A stretch of 64,000 bases of DNA from Streptomyces mayonensis (GCF_018982965.1 NZ_JACBYP010000008.1:61332-125331), one strand, 5' to 3'. Counted from the first letter of the stretch, positions 26,323 through 34,542 are shown. Numbers and translations are program-made. The notes: a model not told the origin generated them from the sequence alone.

Positions 26323-27128
26323 CCCCGCACATTCTCGTCACCGGCGCCGCGGGCGGCATCGGCGGTGCGATCGCCGACGCATTCGCCGCCCGGGGGGCGT
26401 TCCTGACGCTCGCCGACCTCGACCGTGCCGCGCTGGAGGCCACGGCGTCCCGTTTCGGCGCGGGCGCGGCCGTCCACGCCGTGGACCTGACCGGTCCGGA
26501 CGCCCCCGCCGCGCTGGTCGAGCAGGCCTGGTCGGCGCACGGGCCCGTCGACGTCCTGGTCAACGCGGCGGGCGTCTATCCCTCGCTGGACATGGCCGGG
26601 GTCGACGCGCGGGCCTGGGACCGGCTGTTCGCGGTCAACCTGCGCGCCCCGGTCCTGGCGACCGCCGCCTTCGCCCGGCTCGCCGGCGCGGCGGGCCGAC
26701 CCGGCTGCGTCGTCAACATCTCCTCCGGTTCGGCCCTGCGCTCCCGCCCGGGCGGCGGACCGTACGCCAGCTCGAAGGCGGCCCTGGAGATGGCCACCCG
26801 AGCCGCCGCCCTGGAACTGGGCGCCCAGGGCCTGCGCGTCAACGCGGTCAGCCCCGGCTTCGTCCTGGTCGACAGCGACTGCAACCCCGTCTCCGCCGAG
26901 TACGCGGAGGCCATCGGCGCCAATCCGCTGGGCCGTCCCGGCACGCCCGAGGACGTGGCCCGGGCCGTCTGCTGGCTCGCGGGGCCCGACGCCTCCTGGG
27001 TCACCGGAGAGGTTCTGCGGGTCGACGGCGGATCCAGCACCGGAGCCCTTCACCTGCCCCGCATATGGCAGTCCCACGACACCCGCGCCACCGCCGTCCC
27101 CACGGCCACGGAGGAACCCGCCCGATGA
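26319..27128 (+). CDS. Short-chain dehydrogenase/reductase, 269 aa
   Basis: A classical SDR, NAD(P)-dependent. The cofactor motif GAAGGIGGA, the NAAG motif, catalytic Ser in VNISSGSALR, YASSK for the Tyr-Lys pair and the C-terminal LRVDGG are all present. Asp after strand 2 (LADLDRA) favours NAD. GTG start overlaps the carrier's stop (26319-26322) and the stop overlaps the next ATG (27125-27128), so translation is coupled on both sides. About 25 residues follow the usual end. Likely oxidises or reduces an intermediate of the compound imported by the MHS carrier. Confidence 0.9.
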   Translation: MTPHILVTGAAGGIGGAIADAFAARGAFLTLADLDRAALEATASRFGAGAAVHAVDLTGPDAPAALVEQAWSAHGPVDVLVNAAGVYPSLDMAGVDARAWDRLFAVNLRAPVLATAAFARLAGAAGRPGCVVNISSGSALRSRPGGGPYASSKAALEMATRAAALELGAQGLRVNAVSPGFVLVDSDCNPVSAEYAEAIGANPLGRPGTPEDVARAVCWLAGPDASWVTGEVLRVDGGSSTGALHLPRIWQSHDTRATAVPTATEEPAR

Positions 27129-29386
27129 GCGACACCCGCCCCAAGAGCGACACCTGCCCGACGAGCGACACCCGTCCGACGAGCGACGTCACCCCGCAGC
27201 GAGCCGCCTACACGGTCGTGGGCGCGGGAGCGATCGGCGGAACCCTGGCGTTCGCCCTCGCCCGCGCCGGCCACCCCGTCACCGTCGTCGACACGGACCG
27301 GGCGCACGTCGACGCCATCCGGGCCGACGGTCTCGTCGTCGCCCGGGGCGGCAGCCGCACGAGCGTCCCCGTGCGGGCCGTCACCCCGGACGAGTTCACC
27401 GGCACCCTCGGCCGGGTCCTGCTCTCGGTGAAGGCACAGGCCACCAGGGCCGCCGTCGACTGGATCGTCCCGCGGCTGGACGCGGACGGCTGGGTCGTCT
27501 CCGTGCAGAACGGCTTCAACGAGGACCTGATCGCCCAGGGGGTCGGCGCGCACCGCACCGTCGCGGCCTTCGTCAACATCTTCGCCGACGTCGTCGAGCC
27601 GGGTGTCGTCCAGGACGGCGGCGCCGGGGCCCTGGTCGTCGGCGAGCCGCACGGCGCCGCCGTCAGCGACCGCGTCCGCGGCCTGGTCGCCGACCTGCAG
27701 AGCTGGGGCCCGGCACGGGCCAGCGACAACGTCGAGGGCTACCTGTGGGCCAAGGCCGGTTTCGGTGCCATGCTCGCCGCCACCGCTCTGGCCGACGCGC
27801 CCATGGCCGACCTCATCGACCGGCACCGCGTCGCCATGGCCGGGCTGACGGGCGAGATCTTCGCGGTGGCGGACCGGCGCGGCGTCACGCTGGAGGCGTT
27901 CGACGCCTTCGACCCGCACCCGTTCCGGCGGGGAGCCGACCCCGCCGCGCGCGAGGCCGCCTTCGACCGCCTCACCGCCTGGCTGCGCACCCAGAGCAAG
28001 GACCGCAGCGGCATCTGGCGCGACCTGGCCGTGCGCCACCGGCCCGTGGAGGTCACCACCCACTACGCGGACGTCGTCGAGGAGGCCGCCCGCGCGGGAC
28101 TGCCGACGCCCCTCGTGCAGGCCGTCCTGGACGGTCTGCGCGAACTGGAGGGCGCACCGCGGAAGATGTCCGAGTCCCGCCTGGCCGGACTCGACCGGCT
28201 CGCCCGGCGGTCCGCGCCCGGCCGCGAGGGGGAGGGCGAGCGGGCCCGGGCGGTCCAGGACTGGCTGGAACGCCACCGCGAGGACATGGTGGCCGATCTG
28301 GCCGCCTGTACCGCGCAGGGCAGCGCCAGCGACGACCCCGACGCCCTCGACACCTGCCTCGCCTGGCTGCGCGACTGGCTGGACCGCCGGCTGGGGGCGC
28401 CGGACACGGAGGAGGTGCTCCCCCGCGAGGAGACCGGCGACATCCTGGTACGCCGCTACCCGGCCCGCGGCACGTGCGACGACCGGCCGGTGGTGCTGGT
28501 CGGCCACTACGACACCGTGTGGCCGACGGGCACCCTGGACACCTGGCCCTTCCACCGGGACGGCGACCTCGTCACCGGACCCGGCGTGTTCGACATGAAG
28601 GGCGGGCTCGTCCAGGCGGTGTGGGCGCTCGACGCCCTCGGTCTGCCGCGCCCCGCCTGCACGGTCCTGCTCAACGGCGACGAGGAGACCGGCAGCCTCG
28701 CCTCCCACGAGGCGATCGTCGCCGAGGCGCGCGGTGCGCGGTGCGCCATGGTCTTCGAGGGCGCGGCCGACGGTGCCGTCAAGACCGCCCGCAAGGGGGT
28801 CGGTCTGTTCACCCTGACGGTCACCGGCACCGAGGCCCACGCCGGTCTCGACCCCACCGCGGGAGCCAGCGCCGTGCACGAACTCGCGGCCCAGGTACTG
28901 CACTTGACGCGGCTGGCCGATCTGGACGCGGGGACCTCCGTCAACGTGGGGGTCGTCGAGGGCGGCACCCGCAGCAACGTCACGGCCGGCCGGGCCACGG
29001 CGCGTCTGGACGTCCGTGTGGCGTCGGCCGCCGAGCAGGAGCGCATCACGCGGGCCCTCGCCGCCCTCGAACCCGTCGACGCCCGCACCGGGCTGCGCGT
29101 CACCGGCGACTGGAACCGCCCGGTCTTCGAACGCAGCGCGGAGGTCGCCGCCCTCGCCGGGCTGGCGAAGTCCTGCGCGCGGCTGCTCGGCCAGGACCTC
29201 GCCGAGGCGTCGGTCGGCGGGGCGAGCGACGGCAACTTCCTCGCCGCGGCCGGGGTACCGGTACTGGACGGCATCGGCGCGGTCGGCCACGGCGCCCACG
29301 CCCGTTCGGAGCGGGTCTCGGTGTCCGGCATGGTCGGTCGCGCGGCCCTGGCCGCCACCGTCCTCACCGCGCTCGCGGAGCAGTGA
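27125..29386 (+). CDS. Fusion of ketopantoate-reductase-like and M20 peptidase domains, 753 aa
   Basis: One uninterrupted frame encodes two enzymes usually made separately. Residues about 28-360 are a PanE/ApbA-type reductase: GAGAIGG at 33-39, VQNGFNED, and catalytic Lys K210 in YLWAKAGFG. Residues about 378-753 are an M20 metallopeptidase/amidase of the glutamate carboxypeptidase type: H461 in VGHYDTV, D490 in VFDMKGG, E520/E521 in NGDEETG, E545 in VFEGA, and the C-terminal His in VGHGAHARSERV. An Arg/Glu/Gly-rich linker of about 17 residues joins them. The first 22 residues are an SDTRP-type 18-bp repeat. The start overlaps the SDR stop. Likely removes an amide-linked group and reduces a keto acid; the substrate is unknown. 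A merging sequencing error at the linker cannot be ruled out. Confidence 0.82.
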   Translation: MSDTRPKSDTCPTSDTRPTSDVTPQRAAYTVVGAGAIGGTLAFALARAGHPVTVVDTDRAHVDAIRADGLVVARGGSRTSVPVRAVTPDEFTGTLGRVLLSVKAQATRAAVDWIVPRLDADGWVVSVQNGFNEDLIAQGVGAHRTVAAFVNIFADVVEPGVVQDGGAGALVVGEPHGAAVSDRVRGLVADLQSWGPARASDNVEGYLWAKAGFGAMLAATALADAPMADLIDRHRVAMAGLTGEIFAVADRRGVTLEAFDAFDPHPFRRGADPAAREAAFDRLTAWLRTQSKDRSGIWRDLAVRHRPVEVTTHYADVVEEAARAGLPTPLVQAVLDGLRELEGAPRKMSESRLAGLDRLARRSAPGREGEGERARAVQDWLERHREDMVADLAACTAQGSASDDPDALDTCLAWLRDWLDRRLGAPDTEEVLPREETGDILVRRYPARGTCDDRPVVLVGHYDTVWPTGTLDTWPFHRDGDLVTGPGVFDMKGGLVQAVWALDALGLPRPACTVLLNGDEETGSLASHEAIVAEARGARCAMVFEGAADGAVKTARKGVGLFTLTVTGTEAHAGLDPTAGASAVHELAAQVLHLTRLADLDAGTSVNVGVVEGGTRSNVTAGRATARLDVRVASAAEQERITRALAALEPVDARTGLRVTGDWNRPVFERSAEVAALAGLAKSCARLLGQDLAEASVGGASDGNFLAAAGVPVLDGIGAVGHGAHARSERVSVSGMVGRAALAATVLTALAEQ
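27128..27190 (+). repeat. 18-bp in-frame repeat at the N-terminus of the fusion protein
   Basis: Three 18-bp copies (27128, 27146, 27164) and a half copy (27182-27190), each close to AGCGACACCCGTCCGACG, encode Ser-Asp-Thr-Arg/Cys-Pro-Xaa repeats ahead of the Rossmann domain. They look like an expandable, unstructured tail. Confidence 0.75.
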
Positions 29387-29399
29387 GGCCGGCCGCGGC

Positions 29400-29954
29400 T
29401 CACGGGTAGAAGTCCGCGTCGACGAAGTCCGGGTCCGCCTCGAAGTGGAGCTTCGGATCCCTCCAGGTGAGGGAGAAGGAAGGGCAGTCGCCGTCCCCGC
29501 CGTTCCACCACGCCTCGAGGGTGACCGTCGCGGGACGCAGTCCGTGCGGTCGCGGCCGGGGGTCAGTGTCGTACCGGCGCAGCCACTGGGTGCTGCCCCG
29601 GCCGATGCGGTGCTCGCCGTCGGCGGTAAGCCGCCAGTGGACGGTACGGTCGGCACAGCCCTTCGGCACGGAGATCCGCAGACGGCCGGAGAGGAGGTTC
29701 GCGTCGCCGGTGCCGAAGCCGTCCGGGACGGAGAAGGTGCTGTCCATGCTCCGGCGGACGTCCCAGACGTAGGCGTACACCGGGTCGGCGAACTTGCCGC
29801 CGTAGGAGAGGGTCTGTTTCACGGGCCGGTCACCGCTGTCGTAGGCGAGTTGGCGGCCGGTCGCGCTGCAGCCCGCCGCGAAGGCGGTGAGGACGCCGAG
29901 GGTGACCAGGAGGCCCGCGGTGCCGCCGAACCAGACTCCCGCGCCGTCGCTCAC
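29400..29954 (-). CDS. Membrane-anchored paralogue of the caspase ectodomain
   Basis: A 184-aa protein with one hydrophobic segment (residues 8-28) ending at Cys29 (AFAAGCS), so either a membrane anchor or a weak lipobox. The remaining 155 residues match the C-terminal extracytoplasmic domain of the caspase encoded just upstream: AYVWDVRRSMDSTF against RYVWDTETDLESTF, VPKGCADRTVHW against VPGGCADRTVEW, and a shared end with DCPSFSLTWRDPKL against SCESFGVVWEDPRL. Cys100 and Cys157 align with caspase Cys518 and Cys573 and probably form a disulfide. GTG start with AGGAGGG site, 16 bp after the caspase stop. I know no named domain for this part; it may be a sensor, decoy or docking partner. Confidence 0.75.
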   Translation of the reverse strand: MSDGAGVWFGGTAGLLVTLGVLTAFAAGCSATGRQLAYDSGDRPVKQTLSYGGKFADPVYAYVWDVRRSMDSTFSVPDGFGTGDANLLSGRLRISVPKGCADRTVHWRLTADGEHRIGRGSTQWLRRYDTDPRPRPHGLRPATVTLEAWWNGGDGDCPSFSLTWRDPKLHFEADPDFVDADFYP

Positions 29955-29970
29955 CGCCCTCCTCCCCTCG

Positions 29971-31755
29971 TCACCACGGGACCAGGTCGAAGTCGTCGGC
30001 CAGGCGGGGGTCCTCCCAGACCACGCCGAAGCTCTCGCAGCTGCCGGTGCCCCCGTCCCACGAGGCGGCGACGGTGACCCGTTCCGGGGAGCGGTCCAGC
30101 GGCAGATCGAGGGCGACCGTGTGCTCCACCTCGCCGGTCAGGGAGCCGTGCACCAGGCGCCGGCCGTCGGCGGAGATCTCCCATTCGACGGTCCGGTCCG
30201 CGCACCCGCCCGGTACGGAGACCGTGAGACCGCCCTCCAGCCGGTCGACCGCGTCGTCCTCCTCCGGGCGGAACGTGCTCTCCAGGTCCGTCTCCGTGTC
30301 CCAGACGTAGCGCGGGCCGTCCCCGTACCCCAGGTCGGGCGCGGATCCCGTCGACGCGGGCTTCCGGCCCGACGCGTACGTCAGCGCGACCGTGTCGAGG
30401 GTGAGGGCCCAGGCGGTGACGACGTAGAGGACGGCGAGGACGGCCAGCACCCGGGAGGTCCGTGCGGCCACGGAGGCGGGCGGGCGGGCTGCCGGGGCCC
30501 CGCCCGGACCCGACGGGGCCCGGGAAGCCGGTGTCTTCGCCTGCCCGGCACCGCGTCCCCGCACCGCCTCGGGCGCGGAGACGGCGGCGTCCACGAGGTC
30601 CTCGGACCCGGTCTGCCGCTCCTTCTCCTCCAGCAGGGTGCGGACCTGTCGGCGCAGTACGCCGATCTCCACGTCGAGCAGCTCCACCCGCCGCTTCGCC
30701 TGGGTCAGTTCGTCCTCGATGCCGCGGCTGTAGTCCCCGGCGTGGGCGAGCCGCCGGGTGAGGACCTCCACCTCCTCCTGCCAGTAGAGGAGCCGGGTCG
30801 CGGGGTCGGCGGCGGCGCGCTGGGCCGCTCTTCGCAGGGTGTGCAGACGGCCGAGCTCTGCCTCGGAGCGGTGGTCGGCCAGGGAGTCGACGAAGGCGCG
30901 CGGGGCGATGCCCTCCCCCCGCAGGAGGCGTGCGGTGTCGGTGTCCGCGGTGCGGGCACCTTCCGGGGCCGCCCTGCGCAGGGCCGCCGCGTACTTCTTC
31001 GCCTCGGGTCCCGGCGCGGGGTTCCAGCGGTTGCGGGCGAGGGCGATCCGGTGGCCGCCGTTGCGGGCGCGCTGCTGGGGCAGCGGCCGGTTCCGCGCCC
31101 GCAGCTCCTTCCACACGTGCCGGTGGACGGACTCCGTGTCGAGCACCTCGGGGCCGTGGGGCACCCCTTCGGTGAGCGTCTTCAGCAGGGCGCCCGAGAA
31201 GGCGGTGTGGCGCTCGCCCCTGGGCGCCATGGCCCGCTTCGTCTCGGCGGACGCGGTCAGGACGTACGTACCGTCGATCGCGCCGTCGTCGGCGGGCCCG
31301 GACCCGGTGCCCATGTAGCCGTGCAGCGCGCGGCCGCTGTAGCAGCAGTCGAGGACGACGACGCGGCTGAGCGCCGAGCACTCCTCCGCCACCAGGAAGC
31401 GCAGCTGGTCGTAGTCCACCGCGCGGAAGAGGCGGCCCTGTGTCGAGTCCGGGAGGGCGAGGTAGAGGTCGCCGGCCGGGGACAGCAGGCCGTGGCCGGC
31501 GAAGTAGACGAACAGGGCGTCGGTCGCCTCGGTGGCAGCGGCGTGCACGGCGTCGAGGACCTGCGTGGCGGAGCCGGGGTTGCGCAGGACGGTGCAGTGC
31601 TCGGGCGGCAGGTGCCACGAGTCGGGGCCGGTGAGCACTTCCCGGAACCCGACCAGGTTGGCGGCGACGGCGGGCAGCGGCTCCAGGGGCCTGGTGTACG
31701 TGTCGACCCCGACGAGCACGGCACGGGAGGCCGCGGGGTCGGGCAGGGTCGTCAC
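29971..31755 (-). CDS. Caspase-family (C14) peptidase with coiled coil, TM helix and ectodomain
   Basis: A 594-aa membrane protease. Residues 10-240 are a caspase/metacaspase-like domain with the catalytic dyad H88 (YFAGHG) and C138 (LDCCYSG; C137 is the other candidate). Residues about 320-385 are charged and heptad-like, probably a coiled coil. A Pro/Ala linker leads to one membrane helix at 434-455. Residues 465-594 form an extracytoplasmic domain with Cys518 and Cys573. With no signal peptide, the protease should be cytoplasmic and the C-terminus outside. GTG start overlaps the EACC1 stop (31752-31755), so the two are made together. Expected role: signal-triggered proteolysis in immunity or cell death. 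Confidence 0.85.
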   Translation of the reverse strand: MTTLPDPAASRAVLVGVDTYTRPLEPLPAVAANLVGFREVLTGPDSWHLPPEHCTVLRNPGSATQVLDAVHAAATEATDALFVYFAGHGLLSPAGDLYLALPDSTQGRLFRAVDYDQLRFLVAEECSALSRVVVLDCCYSGRALHGYMGTGSGPADDGAIDGTYVLTASAETKRAMAPRGERHTAFSGALLKTLTEGVPHGPEVLDTESVHRHVWKELRARNRPLPQQRARNGGHRIALARNRWNPAPGPEAKKYAAALRRAAPEGARTADTDTARLLRGEGIAPRAFVDSLADHRSEAELGRLHTLRRAAQRAAADPATRLLYWQEEVEVLTRRLAHAGDYSRGIEDELTQAKRRVELLDVEIGVLRRQVRTLLEEKERQTGSEDLVDAAVSAPEAVRGRGAGQAKTPASRAPSGPGGAPAARPPASVAARTSRVLAVLAVLYVVTAWALTLDTVALTYASGRKPASTGSAPDLGYGDGPRYVWDTETDLESTFRPEEDDAVDRLEGGLTVSVPGGCADRTVEWEISADGRRLVHGSLTGEVEHTVALDLPLDRSPERVTVAASWDGGTGSCESFGVVWEDPRLADDFDLVPW

Positions 31756-32180
31756 CCGGGGCCCGGGGTGCCGTCGCCGTGCGGCCGCGGGCCGCCCGGG
31801 TCGCGCGGGCCGTCCGCCGGCGGCGTCTGCGTTCCGTCCGTGCGGGGTTCGCCGAGCAGCTCCACGATCTGCCGCAGGGTCTCCTGCGAGGCGCCCTCGA
31901 CCGTGAGGGACCTGCCGTCGACGGTGAGGGTGACGGCGGGGGCCGCCGGACGTGCCTGGCGCCAGCTCGCGTAGGCCAGGGCGAGGTTGAGGGCGGCGAA
32001 GGTCTGTCCCACCACCAGGTTGACGACCTCCGCCGCGCCCATGGTCTCGCCGCCCGGCTCCGACGGCCCGATGCCGACCTCGGCGTGGGCACGGACGTCC
32101 GGGTCTCCCCGGAGCCAGGCGTACAGGTCGAGCGCGGTCCGTACGTCGTCGTCCGGCTCGGCCCTCAACTGAACCAGCAT
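31752..32180 (-). CDS. EACC1 family protein (effector-associated constant component)
   Basis: A 142-aa protein. Residues 1-35 form an amphipathic start (MLVQLRAEPDDDVRTALDLY), residues 49-75 a conserved hydrophobic helix (AAEVVNLVVGQTFAALNLAL), residues 80-110 a small strand-helix unit (VTLTVDGRSLTVEGASQETL), and the tail is Pro/Gly-rich. This is the pattern I know as EACC1, found as the constant partner of variable effectors, often peptidases, in predicted actinobacterial conflict systems. It is first in the operon, overlapping the caspase start. Probably a membrane-associated or adaptor component. The family call is from memory of its pattern, not from a search. Confidence 0.72.
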   Translation of the reverse strand: MLVQLRAEPDDDVRTALDLYAWLRGDPDVRAHAEVGIGPSEPGGETMGAAEVVNLVVGQTFAALNLALAYASWRQARPAAPAVTLTVDGRSLTVEGASQETLRQIVELLGEPRTDGTQTPPADGPRDPGGPRPHGDGTPGPG

Positions 32181-32280
32181 CGCCGTCCCTTCACGGTTGC
32201 GGGAGACCAGCGTAGGAGGCGTCCGCCGCCGCCCGGGGGCATTCCCGGGCTTCCACCGGAAGGAGTGACGGCGGCTGCCG

Positions 32281-33096
32281 TCACCGTTTGATGCCGACCC
32301 CCGCCCACAGGCTGACCTGTGCGTCCGTCGGTGCCTCGGAGTCCAGGGGCCGGGCCGGCCGCCAGCGGTGGCCGACGGTGACGCCCGGGTCGAGGAGGTC
32401 GAGCCCCTCGAAGAAGCGGGAGACGTCGTGCTGCGAGCGGAACTGCACCGGTGTGCCCGCCCGGGTGTAGATGTCCGTCACCTTCTCCCAGGTGGACGGG
32501 TCGAAGTCGGGCGTGCAGTGGCTCAGCGCGAGAGCGCTGCCCGCGGGCAGGGCCGCCATGACGCGGGCGACGATGCCGTACGGGTCGCCGGCGTCGGTGA
32601 TGAAGTGCATCAGCGCGTTGAGGGACAGGGCGACGGGCCGGGACAGGTCGAGCACCTCGGCCAGCTCCGGCGCGCCGAGCAGCGCGTCGGGGTCGTTGAC
32701 GTCGGCCTCTATGTAGGTGGTGCGTCCCTGCGGGCTGCTGCGCATGAGACGCTCGGCGTACTTCAGGACCAGCGGGTCGTTGTCGGCGTAGACCACGCGC
32801 GCCTCGGGGACCACGGACTGCGCCACCTGGTGCACGTTCGGCTCAGTGGGTATGCCGGTGCCGATGTCGAGCCACTGCCGGATGCCGTGTTCCTCCGCCA
32901 GGACCCGGGTGGCGCGGTGCATGAAGGCGCGGTTCTCGCGGGCGCAGGTGAAGATCCCCGGGTAGGCCTCGGCAACCGCTTGCGCGGCCTGCTTGTCGAC
33001 CGCGAAGTGGTCCTTGCCGCCGAGGTAGTAGTCGTACATGCGCGCCGAGTGGGGCCTGCTGGTGTCGAGGTCCCGCGGGGCGTGGGTGTTGCTCAT
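32281..33096 (-). CDS. SAV2177-type (DUF574) SAM-dependent methyltransferase, second copy
   Basis: A 271-aa relative of the gene at 17684-18496. It has RPHSARMYDYYLGGKDHF near the N-terminus, the SAM-binding LDIGTGIPTEPNVHQVAQ, VVYADNDPLVL, and a C-terminal segment RWRPARPL. Substrate unknown. It lies 10 bp downstream of the DUF397 gene and reads the same way, so it may share a transcript with the XRE/DUF397 pair. Genes of this group are very often next to such pairs in Streptomyces, which suggests a functional link not yet explained. Confidence 0.86.
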   Translation of the reverse strand: MSNTHAPRDLDTSRPHSARMYDYYLGGKDHFAVDKQAAQAVAEAYPGIFTCARENRAFMHRATRVLAEEHGIRQWLDIGTGIPTEPNVHQVAQSVVPEARVVYADNDPLVLKYAERLMRSSPQGRTTYIEADVNDPDALLGAPELAEVLDLSRPVALSLNALMHFITDAGDPYGIVARVMAALPAGSALALSHCTPDFDPSTWEKVTDIYTRAGTPVQFRSQHDVSRFFEGLDLLDPGVTVGHRWRPARPLDSEAPTDAQVSLWAGVGIKR

Positions 33097-33106
33097 CCTG
33101 TTCCCT

Positions 33107-33367
33107 TCAGAAGGTGTGCTGCGGTGTCAGGTGGTCGGCCATGCCCTGCTTGACCCCTCGGACGAAGGCGCCGATCTCCTCGGGCGTGTAGATGAGCGCC
33201 GGACCGGCGGGATCGGTCGACTGGCGCAGGGCGACGCGGCCGTCCGCGAGTTGCTTGGTCTCGACGCACTGGCCTCCGTTGGGCCCGCTCCACGGGCGCT
33301 CCCAGCCCTGTTCGCCGAGGTCGCAGGCCGGCATGCCGTTGTAGACGGTGTCGTCGGTGGTGGTCAT
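33107..33367 (-). CDS. DUF397 protein, partner of the XRE regulator
   Basis: An 86-aa DUF397 protein. The family core is visible as WERPWSGPNGGQCVETKQL, then VALRQSTDPAGPALIYTPEE and IGAFVRGVKQG. Its ATG overlaps the stop of the XRE gene (33364-33367). Such pairs resemble the whiJ/abaA type developmental switches of Streptomyces, in which the small protein modulates the DNA-binding partner, somewhat like an antitoxin pair. Confidence 0.87.
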   Translation of the reverse strand: MTTTDDTVYNGMPACDLGEQGWERPWSGPNGGQCVETKQLADGRVALRQSTDPAGPALIYTPEEIGAFVRGVKQGMADHLTPQHTF

Positions 33368-34236
33368 GAGTACTCCTTGCGCATGCGGTTCAGGAGTGCC
33401 TTGGCGGCCCGGGACGAGGTCATCAGGGACATCCTGTTGTGGGCCTCCAGGTGGGCGACGACGTCGTCGCGCTGGTCCAGGTAGACCGAGGCCGAGAGGA
33501 TCTCGCTGTACACGATGTCCGGCAGCTCGGGCTCCTCGAACCGGAAGTAGGTGAAGGGGGCGCAGGCGCCGACGTGGGCGCCGACCTCGAAGGGCAGGAT
33601 GTCGATGCTGACGTGGTCCAGTTCCGACACCTCCAGGAGCCGGTCTATCTGTTCGCGCATGACGTCGGGACCGCCTACGACCCGGTGCAGGACGGCCTCC
33701 TCCATGACCACCCAGAGCGTGGGCGCGTTCTCGCGGTCGAGCAGGCTCTGCCGGCGCAGCCGCAGGTGGACGCGGCGGTCCAGCTCGTCCTCCGCGTCGC
33801 CCGGGAAGCCGCCCCGGAGGACGCCGCGGGCGTAGGCGGGGGTCTGCAGGAGCCCCGTGACGTAGTGGGGTTCGTAGGTGCGCAGCGTGCTCGCGCCCGT
33901 TTCCAGGCTCACGTACGCGGTGAACCAGCTGGGCAGCACGTCGCGGTACGCGTGCCACCAGCCGGGCTTGTTGGCCTGCTCGGCCAGCGTGACGAACTCG
34001 TCCGTCTCCTGCTGCCCGGCGCCGTAGGTCTGCAGGAGCTTTTCGACGTAGAGGGGTTTGAGGGCGACTTCGGCCTTCTCCAGGCGGCGGATGGTCAGGG
34101 GCGTCACCCGCAGGGCCCCCGCGGCGTCGGCCAGTGACGCACCGGCGGCCTGCCGCATGTCCTGGAGCCGCCTGCCGAGGATCATGCGCAGTACCGTCGG
34201 GGCGCTCGTACCGGTGCTGGATCGGGCTTCACTCAC
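33364..34236 (-). CDS. XRE-family regulator with DUF5753 (WhiJ/Scr1-like)
   Basis: A 290-aa DNA-binding protein. Residues 15-75 form a lambda-repressor-like HTH (LGRRLQDMRQAAGASLADAA, then LTIRRLEKAE); the rest is DUF5753 (YEPHYVTGLLQTPAYARGVL, LDHVSIDILPFEVGAHVG, PDIVYSEI). It is coupled to the DUF397 gene and divergent from the anti-sigma-type kinase at 34543. Likely autoregulates through inverted repeats in the 306-bp spacer. Proteins of this group act in development and antibiotic control. Confidence 0.9.
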   Translation of the reverse strand: MSEARSSTGTSAPTVLRMILGRRLQDMRQAAGASLADAAGALRVTPLTIRRLEKAEVALKPLYVEKLLQTYGAGQQETDEFVTLAEQANKPGWWHAYRDVLPSWFTAYVSLETGASTLRTYEPHYVTGLLQTPAYARGVLRGGFPGDAEDELDRRVHLRLRRQSLLDRENAPTLWVVMEEAVLHRVVGGPDVMREQIDRLLEVSELDHVSIDILPFEVGAHVGACAPFTYFRFEEPELPDIVYSEILSASVYLDQRDDVVAHLEAHNRMSLMTSSRAAKALLNRMRKEYS

Positions 34237-34253
34237 GCCCTACCTCCTGATGG

Positions 34254-34278
34254 GCTGTCACTGTTCGATTCTGACAGC
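34254..34278. promoter_or_regulatory. Inverted repeat upstream of the XRE gene
   Basis: GCTGTCA (34254-34260) and its complement TGACAGC (34272-34278) are separated by 11 bp, which puts the half-site centres 18 bp apart. It starts 18 bp upstream of the XRE gene's start at 34236, a natural autoregulatory site. The surrounding DNA is unusually A/T-rich for this genome, as expected of a promoter. Confidence 0.5.
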
Positions 34279-34296
34279 GACTTGATGACGACACCA

Positions 34297-34327
34297 CCCT
34301 GATCACGTCTCGCTGAAATTATCAGGG
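34297..34327. promoter_or_regulatory. Second inverted repeat in the XRE/kinase spacer
   Basis: CCCTGAT (34297-34303) and ATCAGGG (34321-34327) flank 17 bp containing an A/T-rich stretch (GAAATT). Together with the repeat at 34254-34278 it marks the regulatory part of the divergent spacer. From 34330 to 34542 I see no gene or further motif. Confidence 0.4.
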
Positions 34328-34542
34328 AAGCGGTTGCAGCATGAAGTGCGCTGCGAGCATAGTTGCCTCGTGAGCGAGCCCTCCCGACCGGCCGGGGCGC
34401 CGTCAACTCCTGCGCGTGTGTGTGGACTTACATTCCTGCGCACGGACAGCAGACTGTCCCCTCTCCCCCTCCCCCTCTCCCTGCGCCCCGGACCAGGCCC
34501 GCTCCCTTGCGCCGCGCCCGTCCGCATTGGAAGGCGATCAAC

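Noticed and set aside
28215..28262. Internal translation start separating the two halves of the PanE-M20 fusion
   Set aside because: A GGGGGAGGG stretch resembles a ribosome site but no ATG or GTG follows at proper distance in the M20 frame.
17684..33096. Recent duplication of the two SAV2177-type methyltransferases
   Set aside because: They share family motifs but differ along the whole length and have different neighbours.
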